Below, in pieces: positions 1-8,260 of a stretch of DNA of 59,338 nt. The translations under genes were made by a program, and so were the position numbers. The DNA is taken from contig CADCGD010000007.1 of assembly GCA_902800925.1 (NCBI GenBank), positions 1 through 59,338 of the forward strand, in the 5' to 3' direction. Each line of letters begins with the position of its first letter. Positions within the stretch are counted from its first letter, which is position 1. The notes under the pieces are model-generated. The model did no database searches. It was given only the letters and a program-made list of their open reading frames with translations, and was not told where the DNA came from. Source of the stretch: an uncultured Bacteroidales bacterium. GTDB taxonomy: Bacteria; Bacteroidota; Bacteroidia; Bacteroidales; Bacteroidaceae.

Positions 1-411
1 GCATGTTCAACAGGGCAAATGCCGATGTCCTGAGAGCAAAACTCCTCTATAGTAGTATGAAATGGGACTGGAATTACCACCCAAATTGACGCAGAACCTC
101 TTTTGAGTGTGTTTTTTTTCGGCATCTCCAGGATGAATATGGTCTTCTTCCACAATTCCTGATCCTTATAATAATAAGGTGTAAAGGCGATGGCACAGCC
201 TGTAACGTAGGGGTTGTTCTCGATAATCTCCCGACAGTAGGTCTCCATGCGGTCGGCCTCGTTCAGGTGACCCTGCAACTACAAACGACTCATCTGCGAA
301 CCCGTCACCAGCACAGGAAGTCATCAAGAAGCCTGCTACACCTAACAACAGGCAGCCCTGCCACGTCCATGTGAAGAAACGGTTTCTTTTTGAAATTTGT
401 TTCTTGTTCAT
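1..411 (-). pseudogene. Chimeric remnant: lipoprotein N-terminus joined to sensor-domain fragment
   Basis: Starting at 411 the minus strand encodes a lipoprotein signal peptide (basic start, hydrophobic run, lipobox ending MTSC) and then about 15 acidic or aromatic residues. The frame soon loses sense. From about position 275 a +1 frame takes over, encoding LNEADRMETYCREIIENNP and then VTGCAIAFTPYYYKDQEL. This resembles the periplasmic sensor region of Bacteroidetes histidine kinases or SpoIIE-type phosphatases, and the frame stays open to the window edge while drifting from recognisable sequence. I infer a deletion or recombination that fused the start of one exported-protein gene to an internal piece of another. 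The identification of the sensor piece comes from recalled family patterns and is moderate. Confidence 0.45.
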
Positions 412-505
412 AAATTAAGTTTTAAGTTATACATGTATAAAAATTAGTAGCTATATAGAGTTTATTTCTTAAAAGACGTTATTTTGTTTAAAAAGTAATC
501 AAAGA

Positions 506-1525
506 TTATCCAAAATGTACCAAGATGCGGAAAACTTTACCCGGATTGGCTGCCCATTGGTCCATAGCGTTGGCGGCTCCCTCTGGTTCAACTTCGTTAC
601 TAATCAGACGGTCTACAGGACAGGTGCCACGCTCCAGATAATGAATGACAGCGCGGAAATCGCTGGGCTGTGCATTGCGTGAACCACGGATGTCGAGTTC
701 TTTCTGCACAAAGTATTTTGTCTGGAACGATACTTCCGACTTGGCATAGCCGATGCACACTACACGTCCTGTGAAGCCAACTTCGTTGATGGCCATCTGG
801 TAGGTGGGGATGCTGCCGACAGCCTCAATGACCACGTCGGGACCAAAACCGGAGGTTATTTCCATCAGACGGGCATGTACATCCTCTGTCTTTGTGTTGA
901 CAGCATAACTGGCACCCATCTGTTTGGCAAGAGCCAATTTTTCGTCGTCAATGTCTGCAGCAATGACAATAGCTCCTCGCTGTGCAGCACGGACGACTGC
1001 TCCCATGCCGACCATACCGCAGCCAATGACCATGACAACATCGATATCAGTCACCTGTGCGCGACTGACTGCATGGAATCCTACACTCATCGGCTCTATC
1101 AGGGCTGAGGTGCGAGCAGACAACTGGCCAGCAGGGATTACTTTTACCCAAGGCAGTGAAAGGTATTCGCACATGGCACCCCAGCGTTGCACACCAAGGG
1201 TCTCGTTATGCTCACAGGCATTGACCCTGCCGTTGCGGCAGGAGGCACATTTGCCACAGTTGGTGTATGGATTGACGGTGACAGTCATGCCGGGCTTCAG
1301 TACATCGGGAACATTTTTGCCCACCTTGACAATCTCAGCTCCTACCTCATGACCTGGAACTACAGGCATCTTTACCATCGGGTTACCACCACGGAAAGTA
1401 TTCAGGTCGCTTCCGCAAAAGCCTACATACTTCATTTTCAACAGCACTTCATCGTCACCCATCTGGGGTTCGGCGATGTCGATAATCTTCATCACAGAAG
1501 GTTCGGTTATTTGTATCGCTTTCAT
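506..1525 (-). CDS. Zinc-dependent medium-chain alcohol dehydrogenase (fucose cluster)
   Basis: This 339-residue medium-chain dehydrogenase/reductase has a catalytic-zinc region (CGSDLNTFRGG, then GHEVGAEIVKVG), a structural-zinc cluster near residues 90-105 with spacing C-x2-C-x2-C-x7-C (CGKCASCRNGRVNAC), and a Rossmann motif GCGMVGMGAVVRAAQRG followed by AADID, which suggests NAD preference. The closest relatives by motif are sorbitol, threonine and galactitol-phosphate dehydrogenases. It is the last gene of the fucose operon, 24 nt after the mutarotase. It could oxidise a fucose-derived sugar or reduce lactaldehyde; the true substrate cannot be read from sequence. No fuculokinase or fuculose-phosphate aldolase lies beside it. 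Confidence 0.85.
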   Translation of the reverse strand: MKAIQITEPSVMKIIDIAEPQMGDDEVLLKMKYVGFCGSDLNTFRGGNPMVKMPVVPGHEVGAEIVKVGKNVPDVLKPGMTVTVNPYTNCGKCASCRNGRVNACEHNETLGVQRWGAMCEYLSLPWVKVIPAGQLSARTSALIEPMSVGFHAVSRAQVTDIDVVMVIGCGMVGMGAVVRAAQRGAIVIAADIDDEKLALAKQMGASYAVNTKTEDVHARLMEITSGFGPDVVIEAVGSIPTYQMAINEVGFTGRVVCIGYAKSEVSFQTKYFVQKELDIRGSRNAQPSDFRAVIHYLERGTCPVDRLISNEVEPEGAANAMDQWAANPGKVFRILVHFG

Positions 1526-1549
1526 ATTATGTAATTAATTATTTGAGTC

Positions 1550-1927
1550 CTAATATAAGAAAAACATTCTCTCCATCATCTGCCATTTCTCATCACTGGT
1601 AGCACCTTCACGACACTGTTGGAACATCGCCATATAGTCTTCCCATTCTTGTTGACGGGGTAGGGTGGCAAGTCGCTTCATCGCCGTATCCCAATCGAAG
1701 TCAAGAGGCGTTTCGACAATCATGAACAGTCGGTTGCCGAGGATATAGATTTCCATCTCCAAGATACCTACAGAGCGGATGCCATCCAGTATCTCTTTCC
1801 ATGCCTCTGGTTCACTATGGCGACGACGATACTCAGCAATCAGTTGAGGATCGTCTTTCAGGTCCATCGTCTGACAATAGCGCTTGACGGGCTGCTGATA
1901 TTCCTTGATTTGATAACCTTCTGTCAT
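1550..1927 (-). CDS. L-rhamnose/L-fucose mutarotase family protein (DUF718)
   Basis: This 125-residue protein belongs to the RhaM-type mutarotase family. Visible family features are Y-RRRHSEPEAWKEILDGIRSVGI near residues 33-54, the GNRLFMIVE strand near 63-72, and the MFFLY C-terminus. Such enzymes interconvert the anomers of deoxy sugars so that the isomerase receives the right one. Its start codon overlaps the end of the permease by 4 nt (1924-1927), which implies translational coupling. The operon context points to L-fucose as substrate rather than rhamnose. Confidence 0.82.
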   Translation of the reverse strand: MTEGYQIKEYQQPVKRYCQTMDLKDDPQLIAEYRRRHSEPEAWKEILDGIRSVGILEMEIYILGNRLFMIVETPLDFDWDTAMKRLATLPRQQEWEDYMAMFQQCREGATSDEKWQMMERMFFLY

Positions 1928-3237
1928 AGACTTCTACGGATATGAGTACGATAACCATAGACGGTTACGATGAGGAAACAGATAAATGGCAGCACAAAAG
2001 AGGCGTTGGTTGCCGGAAATGTGCCAAATATTGTATTCTGGTCGATAATCATTGCCTGCAACGGAGGAAGTACGGAACCTCCGAGAATGGCCATAATCAG
2101 ACCAGCTGCTCCAAATTTCGCGTCATCACCTAAACCATCAAGGGCGATACCATAGATGGTAGGAAACATGAGTGACATACAGCCGCTGACGCATACCAGA
2201 CAGTAGATACCCACTCGGTTTTGGAATAAGATTACCCCTACCGTAAAAACCATAGCAAGGATACCGAAGATAGCAAGTAACTTAGCTGGTTTCAGGTATT
2301 TCATCAGGTAGGTAGCAATAAAACGTGAGCAGATGAAGAAAATCATGGCATAGATATTGAAGCGTTGCGACAATACTTCTGCAGACTGTTCATCCATGCC
2401 CTCTGCCATAAATACACGTGTACCATACTGTATGATAAATGTCCAGCACATAATCTGTGCACCGACGTAGAAGAACTGGGCAATCACTCCTTCCCGGTAG
2501 TATTTCAGAGAGAAGATGCGTTTCAGGGTAGACCAGAAATGGATGTCGTGACTCTGGTCTCCGTTTTTAGGCATCTTGGAAAAGAAGATGACCAGGAACA
2601 TAGCCACGATGACCAGTCCTATTATTAAATAAGGTGAGATCAAAACGCTGAGGTCGGCATCCTTCATCGCCTCGAACTCTGCGTCACCCAACAGGGCACG
2701 TTCGTCACTGCTCATCGGATTCAGCTTAGCTTGAATGAAGTTCATGGCGACAAACATACCGATGATAGAACCGCAGGGGTTAAAGCATTGAGCCATGTTC
2801 AGTCGACGGGTGGCTGTTTCCTCCGGTCCCATCGTAAGGATATACGGATTACAACTCGTTTCCAGGAAAGAGAGTCCGCAGGTCATGATGAAGTAGGCCA
2901 TCAGGAAACAACCATAAAGTCCGATACTCTTCGATGGGAAGAAGAGTAGGGCACCTGTTGCATAGAGTCCCAGACCCATCAGTACGCCGGCCTTATAGCT
3001 GTATTTCCGGATAAAAATGGCAGCAGGAAATGCCATACAGAAATAACCTCCGTAGAAGGCAACCTGTACCAACGTTCCGTCTGTTACACTCATTCGGAAG
3101 ATCTTGGAGAAAGCCTTCACCATAGGATTAGTGATATCGTTGGCAAATCCCCATAGTGCGAAACAGAACGTAACCAATATAAACGGAATGAGGTAGTTTA
3201 CTCCGTCCTTGGCGATTAATGATTTCTTTTCTTCCAT
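1924..3237 (-). CDS. fucP: L-fucose permease, major facilitator family
   Basis: This 437-residue, 12-helix MFS transporter has the FucP pattern. The N-terminal LIPFILVTFCFALWGFANDI is followed by TNPMVKAFSKIF, QVAFYGGYFCMAFPAAIF, GLSFLETSCNPYIL, and MFPTIYGIALDGLG in the C-terminal half. It is predicted to be an inner-membrane proton/L-fucose symporter. It starts 5 nt after fucI and overlaps the mutarotase by 4 nt, so the three are almost certainly co-transcribed. The length is normal for the family. Confidence 0.93.
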   Translation of the reverse strand: MEEKKSLIAKDGVNYLIPFILVTFCFALWGFANDITNPMVKAFSKIFRMSVTDGTLVQVAFYGGYFCMAFPAAIFIRKYSYKAGVLMGLGLYATGALLFFPSKSIGLYGCFLMAYFIMTCGLSFLETSCNPYILTMGPEETATRRLNMAQCFNPCGSIIGMFVAMNFIQAKLNPMSSDERALLGDAEFEAMKDADLSVLISPYLIIGLVIVAMFLVIFFSKMPKNGDQSHDIHFWSTLKRIFSLKYYREGVIAQFFYVGAQIMCWTFIIQYGTRVFMAEGMDEQSAEVLSQRFNIYAMIFFICSRFIATYLMKYLKPAKLLAIFGILAMVFTVGVILFQNRVGIYCLVCVSGCMSLMFPTIYGIALDGLGDDAKFGAAGLIMAILGGSVLPPLQAMIIDQNTIFGTFPATNASFVLPFICFLIVTVYGYRTHIRRSL

Positions 3238-3242
3238 ATACC

Positions 3243-5063
3243 TTATTTATATAAAGGACCAAAATTCTGGCAGGCGCGGTAGTCGGCCCCTTCCTTATCC
3301 ATACCGAAAGCATTCCATGCGGCAGGACGGAAGATGTCCTTGTCGGCAATGTTATGCATGCAAACGGGGATGCGGAGCATGGCGCAAAGCGTAATCAGGT
3401 CGGCACCTACGTGTCCGTAGCAGATGGCACCATGGTTGGCACCCCAGTTGTTCATAACACTGTAAACATCCTTGAAGGCATCCTTCGTGGGGTCAAGACG
3501 TGGGGCAAACCAAGTGGTAGGCCATGTCGGATCTGTGCGCTTGTCTAGGATGTCGTGGGTCTTGGGATCGAGTTCTACCGTCCACCCCTCAGCCAGTTGC
3601 AGTACTGGACCTAAGCCCGCTACGAGGTTCAGGCGCAGCATCGTCATTGGCATACCGCCCTTGGTGACGAAGTGTGACGAGTAGCCACCACCACGGAAGT
3701 AGTCGCGATCGGCAGGCATCCATGAGGTAGCCTTCAGACAAGCCTCCATATCCTCGTTTTTCATCTCCCAGAAGGGCTTAATGGTAGGATTGCCATCCTT
3801 ATCCGTCATCGCGCCTGTTGCGTCGAGGGTGGTAGCACCACTGTTGATGAGGTGGATGAAACCACCAGCAGCTGCACCACTAAGGTCAGTACCTGTGACG
3901 CGCTTTACAGCCTCCGGACTCCAATAGGTGCGGATATCAGAGAACATCACACCACGGTTGGTCAGCAGATGGCCCAAGAGCATCGACATACCATTCAAGA
4001 AGTCGTTCTCAGTAGCCAATGTATAAGCCTCACGCGGACCGTTCCAGTCGAACGATGTACACATCATCGACTCAGGGAAGTCGAAGTTAGGCTTATAGTC
4101 CGTCCACTGACGTTGTCCCTGCACACCAGCAGCAATGGCGTTGTGTCCGATGGCCTCTTCCTTATAACCCATCTCCAGCAACTTCTCAGAGCCCTGCATC
4201 AGGTCGCGGATAATCATCATGTTCTTAACGGTAAACTCCCAGTCCTCGTCTTTCTCCTGACGATTCTTGCCTTTACCCTTACCATTAAAGGTGGTCATGG
4301 GAACGCCAGGGAATAAGGGACGGTCCTCGTTATAGTCATGACCCTCTTGGGGTTTGCAGTATTTCTCCACCCAGGCCATTGCTTTATCGAACTCCTTTTT
4401 ATCATAGATGCCAAAGTCTACACGACGCAGGATTTCAACAAGCGATACATACTCCGTGCGCATGCCAAGGTACTGTTGCAGGAAGTCTGCATTGACGATA
4501 CTTCCAGCGATACCCATACAGGTGTTGCCCAACGACAGATAGCTCTTTCCACGCATGGTTGCTACAGCCTGGGCAGCACGTGCAAATCGCAGAATCTTCT
4601 CAGCTACATCCTCAGGAATGGTATTGTCGTTCAGATCTTGCACGTCGTGGCCATAGATGCCGTAAGCGGGCAGACCTTTCTGGGCATGTGCTGCAAGAAC
4701 AGCAGCCAGATATACAGCACCAGGGCGCTCCGTGCCATTGAAGCCCCAAACTGCCTTGGGATAGTAGGGATTCATGTCCATGGTCTCAGAGCCATAGCAC
4801 CAGCAACTGGTAACGGTGATGGTGGAACCAACACCCTCGCGCTCGAATTTCTCAGCGCAGGCTGCCGACTCACCGACACGTCCAATGGTGGTGTCGCTGA
4901 TGATACACTCTACTTTGGAGCCATCACCATTGCGAAGATTGCTCTCAATCAGGTTCTTTACTGCATTAGCCAATGCCATGGTCTTTTCCTCAAGACCTTC
5001 GCGGATACCTCCCTGACGTCCATCAATGGTGGGGCGGATACCGATTTTAGGATAGTTTGTCAT
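3243..5063 (-). CDS. fucI: L-fucose isomerase
   Basis: This 606-residue protein matches E. coli FucI along its whole length: [15 protein letters not shown] at the start, [65 protein letters not shown], and CQNFGPLYK at the end. It converts L-fucose to L-fuculose with Mn2+. The open frame extends to 5108, but the family start is the ATG at 5063 ([11 protein letters not shown]), and the candidate promoter lies between the two. It is the first gene of the operon, followed by fucP 5 nt later. Confidence 0.96.
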   Translation of the reverse strand: MTNYPKIGIRPTIDGRQGGIREGLEEKTMALANAVKNLIESNLRNGDGSKVECIISDTTIGRVGESAACAEKFEREGVGSTITVTSCWCYGSETMDMNPYYPKAVWGFNGTERPGAVYLAAVLAAHAQKGLPAYGIYGHDVQDLNDNTIPEDVAEKILRFARAAQAVATMRGKSYLSLGNTCMGIAGSIVNADFLQQYLGMRTEYVSLVEILRRVDFGIYDKKEFDKAMAWVEKYCKPQEGHDYNEDRPLFPGVPMTTFNGKGKGKNRQEKDEDWEFTVKNMMIIRDLMQGSEKLLEMGYKEEAIGHNAIAAGVQGQRQWTDYKPNFDFPESMMCTSFDWNGPREAYTLATENDFLNGMSMLLGHLLTNRGVMFSDIRTYWSPEAVKRVTGTDLSGAAAGGFIHLINSGATTLDATGAMTDKDGNPTIKPFWEMKNEDMEACLKATSWMPADRDYFRGGGYSSHFVTKGGMPMTMLRLNLVAGLGPVLQLAEGWTVELDPKTHDILDKRTDPTWPTTWFAPRLDPTKDAFKDVYSVMNNWGANHGAICYGHVGADLITLCAMLRIPVCMHNIADKDIFRPAAWNAFGMDKEGADYRACQNFGPLYK

Positions 5064-5095
5064 GTTTTTTAAGTAGCTTATTTGATTACAAGGTA

Positions 5096-5103
5096 CAAAG
5101 TTA
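5096..5103 (-). promoter_or_regulatory. Candidate promoter of the fucose operon
   Basis: On the minus strand a TAACTTTG box (first base at 5103) lies 33 nt before the fucI ATG. It fits the Bacteroidetes -7 consensus TAnnTTTG. A clean -33 TTTG is not seen at the usual 19-21 nt. No obvious operator was recognised. Confidence 0.5.
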
Positions 5104-5182
5104 CACATTTTTTAAAAATAAACAGATATTTTTAAAAAAAAATGTGGTCGATGTAAAAGAAATTGTTATTTATGAATCGTTA

Positions 5183-6040
5183 CTACCTCTCACCTCTAAT
5201 TGCGTCACGGCACTGTTCCATCAGCCACTTAGGAGTGCTGGTGGCGCCACAAATGCCGACAGTCTCGATGCCTTTGAGCCAGGAGGGGTCTATCTCCTCC
5301 GGTCCCTCGATGAGGTGCGTGTTGGGATTGAGACGCTGACACTCGTTGAAGAGCACTTTGCCGTTGCTGCTCTTACGACCGCAGACAAAGAGAATGAGGT
5401 CGTGGCGGGCGGCAAACTGCGAGATGTTGGGCATGCGGTTGGCGACGGAGCGACAGATGGTGTCGAAGCTCTTGAAGGTGGCTGTGGGGGCGATGTGCGA
5501 CTGGATATAGTCGATGATGCGATGGAACTCGTCGAGCGACTTGGTGGTCTGCGAGTAGAGGAAGATGTCGCGTGTAAAATCGAGCTGCTTGACGTCATCA
5601 AAGTGTTCAATGACGATGGCGTTGCCTGCTGTCTGGCCAACCAGTCCCAACACTTCTGCGTGTCCTTCCTTGCCGAAGATGACAATCTGTCCACCTCCCG
5701 TGTCATACTGTTTCTTGATACGTTGCTGCAGCTTCAGTACCACAGGACAGGTTGCATCGATAATCTCGATGTTGTTACGGCGTGCCAGTTCGTAGGTGGC
5801 TGGGGGCTCACCGTGAGCACGCAACAGTACCTTTACATCGTGGAGCTGTGCCATCTGTTCATGGTCGATGGTGATAAGCCCCATCTGGCGCAGACGGTCG
5901 CACTCCATACCGTTGTGAACGATATCGCCCAGGCAGTAGAGGGCGTTACCCTTGGCCAACTCCTCCTCGGCCTTCTGGATGGCGGTAGTCACTCCGAAGC
6001 AGAAACCACTGCCGCTGTCAATCTCTATCTTTAAACTCAT
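5183..6040 (-). CDS. ispH: 4-hydroxy-3-methylbut-2-enyl diphosphate reductase (IspH/LytB)
   Basis: This protein of 285 residues from the ATG at 6040 (288 from an in-frame ATG at 6049) catalyses the last step of the MEP isoprenoid pathway. The three cysteines that bind the iron-sulfur cluster are in GFCFGV (near residue 10), DATCPVV (near 93) and VGICGATSTP (near 262). LGDIVHNGMECDRL and the TQTTKS-like SQTTKSLDEF motif are also present. Homologs usually begin near K-IEIDSGSGFCFG, so 6040 is preferred. The upstream ATG arises inside a short tandem repeat that occupies the start region. The last residues (RGER) come from a copy of another short repeat, CTCTCACC. Confidence 0.95.
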   Translation of the reverse strand: MSLKIEIDSGSGFCFGVTTAIQKAEEELAKGNALYCLGDIVHNGMECDRLRQMGLITIDHEQMAQLHDVKVLLRAHGEPPATYELARRNNIEIIDATCPVVLKLQQRIKKQYDTGGGQIVIFGKEGHAEVLGLVGQTAGNAIVIEHFDDVKQLDFTRDIFLYSQTTKSLDEFHRIIDYIQSHIAPTATFKSFDTICRSVANRMPNISQFAARHDLILFVCGRKSSNGKVLFNECQRLNPNTHLIEGPEEIDPSWLKGIETVGICGATSTPKWLMEQCRDAIRGER

Positions 6041-6092
6041 GGGGCTCATGGGACTTATGGGGCTTATAGGGCCTATGGGGCTAATAGGTTAT
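6034..6092. repeat. Short tandem repeat at the meaB-ispH junction
   Basis: About five imperfect units related to GGGGCTTATG run from the ispH start codon to the meaB stop codon (for example GGGACTTATG, GGGGCTTATAG, GGGCCTATG, GGGGCTAATAG). The array supplies the alternative ispH ATG and encodes the last residues of MeaB. A change in copy number would move the ispH start context. Confidence 0.75.
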
Positions 6093-7188
6093 TATAATAG
6101 GTGTCCAGCAGTTGCTGGGCAGCGATAAAGCTAGTCTGCTGACCGGCGAGGACAGAGGCTTCGGCAGTCTTTAGCTGCTGGCGGATGGTGGGGTTATGGT
6201 AGAACTTCATACGCAACTGCTCGTTGATGGTCTCATACATCCAGTACTTCGCCTGTTCGTTGCGACGGTGGTCGAAGTAACCATTGGCCTTGACGAAGTC
6301 TACATACTCGTAGATCATGTCCCACACCTCCTTGATGCCCGTGCCATAGAAGCCGCTATAGCATAACACCTTCGGCATCCAGCCACTCTCCGACATGGGG
6401 AAGAAGTGCAGGGCGTTGCGGAAGTTCGTGGCGGCCATCTGACACTTGTCGACATTGTCGCCATCGCACTTGTTGATGACGATGCCGTCACAGATCTCCA
6501 TGATGCCGCGCTTGATACCTTGCAGCTCGTCACCCGTACCTGCCACCTGGAGCAGCAGGAAGAAGTCGACCATGGAGTGACAGGCAGTCTCCGACTGTCC
6601 CACACCTACCGTCTCGACGAATATCTTGTCGAAGCCGGCAGCCTCGCAGAGGATGATGGTCTCACGCGTCTTGCGGGCCACACCACCCAGGGAACCTGCT
6701 GTTGGACTAGGACGGATAAATGAGTCGGGATGGATGGAGAGCTTCTCCATACGTGTCTTGTCACCGAGAATGGAACCCTTGCTGCGCTCACTGCTAGGGT
6801 CGATAGCGAGGACGGCGAGGCGACCGCCATGCTCCTTCAGCACATGAACGCCAAAGGCATCGATACTCGTCGACTTACCAGCACCCGGTACACCGCTGAT
6901 GCCGATGCGGATGCTATTGCCGCTAAAGGGCAGACACTTGTTGATGACCTCCTGGGCTTTGGCTTGGTGGTCGGGGTTAACACTCTCTACCAATGTGACG
7001 GCCTGCGAGAGGATGGTGACATCGCCCTTGATGATGCCCTCCACCATCTCTGCCGCTGTGAGTTCACGACGACGGAAGCGGTTGCGCTTCAGGTAGGGAT
7101 TGATAATCGACGGCTGTTCAACACCACTGTTGACCTGCAAGCCGGCATATTCGGCACTATTCTCTGGATGTTCCATATTATTTGGCAT
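6073..7188 (-). CDS. meaB: MeaB/ArgK-family G3E P-loop GTPase
   Basis: This 371-residue GTPase chaperones the adenosylcobalamin-dependent methylmalonyl-CoA mutase. It shows a Walker A GISGVPGAGKST near residue 96, AIDPSSERSKGSILGDKTRM, the family signature RPSPTAGSLGGVARKTRE, the switch region VETVGVGQSE, and the base-specificity motif NKCDGDN. The length is slightly above the usual 320-340 because of an N-terminal tail. The mutase genes are not adjacent. The gene overlaps the upstream DUF1573 gene by 11 nt and precedes ispH in the same direction. Confidence 0.93.
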   Translation of the reverse strand: MPNNMEHPENSAEYAGLQVNSGVEQPSIINPYLKRNRFRRRELTAAEMVEGIIKGDVTILSQAVTLVESVNPDHQAKAQEVINKCLPFSGNSIRIGISGVPGAGKSTSIDAFGVHVLKEHGGRLAVLAIDPSSERSKGSILGDKTRMEKLSIHPDSFIRPSPTAGSLGGVARKTRETIILCEAAGFDKIFVETVGVGQSETACHSMVDFFLLLQVAGTGDELQGIKRGIMEICDGIVINKCDGDNVDKCQMAATNFRNALHFFPMSESGWMPKVLCYSGFYGTGIKEVWDMIYEYVDFVKANGYFDHRRNEQAKYWMYETINEQLRMKFYHNPTIRQQLKTAEASVLAGQQTSFIAAQQLLDTYYNNLLAP

Positions 7189-8245
7189 TTATCGTAATGG
7201 TGACCTTGGGATGGTCGGGATCGTTGGTAATCATGAGGATACGCGGACGGGTGCGAACCTTCTTCAGTTCGTCGCGCAGGGCGGTAATCTTCAAGGTTGT
7301 CTTCTCGCCAGGCTGCAACTTACTCTTGCTTAGCGACACCTGCAGACCACCGGTGAAGAGTTGTAGCGACGAGATGTCCAACTCGGTACGTCCCTTGTTG
7401 GTAATCTCGATGACGTCCTTCTTTTTCGTCTTACTGTTAAACTGGATGTCGCAGGTAGTCTTCGACAGTTGCATCTTCGGGGCATACTGCTTCTGCGCAG
7501 CATTCATGCCCATGAACGAGGGCAACAGGACGGCAGAGACAGGTATCTCATGGTCGGCACTGACAGTATCGCCAGGGTTCTCAGCCAGAAAGACGGCACT
7601 CTGCGTCAGTCCGTAGTCGTGGAGTTCGTTGGAGTTCAGCGTGACGGTCAGCGTACCTGCACGACCAGGACCTAAGCGCTCAGGCGCCATAGTGGCCTTC
7701 AGGTAGGACGGCAGGTGCATGAGGTTGGGCTGACAGACCGTGGTGCTACTGTTATAAATATGTAGGAGTTGTACCTGCTGGTCGCCACGGTTGATGTCGT
7801 CGAACTCCAGCTCGCTATGGTCGAGCAACAGGTTACCCATCGTGATAGGATAGTTCTTGCTGAGGTTCTGATAGTCTCGCAGCACGATACCCTTCATGCG
7901 GATATAGAAAGGTTTGGCAGTGGCGTTGGTTACCACAGCGGCCTGTTTGTCGAAGTGCCCTAACTGACGAGCGTCGTAGGTCATGCGAATCTGGAACTTG
8001 TCACCCTGGTCGGTCTTGGGATACTCTACCTTGGTACAGTTACAGTCGGGGCGCACGTCGTTGATACGCACCTTCTTGCTGCCCTTCACGCGGAACTCAA
8101 AGATGGCTGTGATGGGCTGTTCGTAACCCGTACGTCCCACGTCAATGGTGGTCTTCTCGATTATCAGCTTCTGCGCCACTGCGTGGCTGACGGATAACTG
8201 ATAAATGAAAAATGATAAACAAAAAAACTTGATGTATCTTCTCAT
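7178..8245 (-). CDS. Exported DUF1573 protein, tandem Ig-like domains
   Basis: This 355-residue protein has a signal peptide (MRRYIKFFCLSFFIYQLSVSHAVAQ). DUF1573 modules follow: TTIDVGRTGYEQPITAIFEF, then DCNCTKVEYPK, KTTCDIQFNSKTKKKDVIEI and the closing GEKTTLKITA repeat. The family is widespread in Bacteroidetes as periplasmic or outer-surface proteins with ASH/MSP-like beta-sandwich folds, and its exact role is unknown. It lies 15 nt after the macroglobulin gene and overlaps meaB, so the four genes from 13,711 to 5,183 look like one transcription unit. Confidence 0.85.
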   Translation of the reverse strand: MRRYIKFFCLSFFIYQLSVSHAVAQKLIIEKTTIDVGRTGYEQPITAIFEFRVKGSKKVRINDVRPDCNCTKVEYPKTDQGDKFQIRMTYDARQLGHFDKQAAVVTNATAKPFYIRMKGIVLRDYQNLSKNYPITMGNLLLDHSELEFDDINRGDQQVQLLHIYNSSTTVCQPNLMHLPSYLKATMAPERLGPGRAGTLTVTLNSNELHDYGLTQSAVFLAENPGDTVSADHEIPVSAVLLPSFMGMNAAQKQYAPKMQLSKTTCDIQFNSKTKKKDVIEITNKGRTELDISSLQLFTGGLQVSLSKSKLQPGEKTTLKITALRDELKKVRTRPRILMITNDPDHPKVTITINAK

Positions 8246-8260
8246 CTTAACTATTATCTC

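Noticed and set aside
5057-6034. Long plus-strand open frame opposite ispH
   Set aside because: The opposite strand carries the full IspH motifs, and the plus frame is a mirror of its codon pattern.
6073-7188. Evidence for a local methylmalonyl-CoA mutase operon
   Set aside because: Only the MeaB chaperone is here; no mutase subunit is found in the neighbouring frames.
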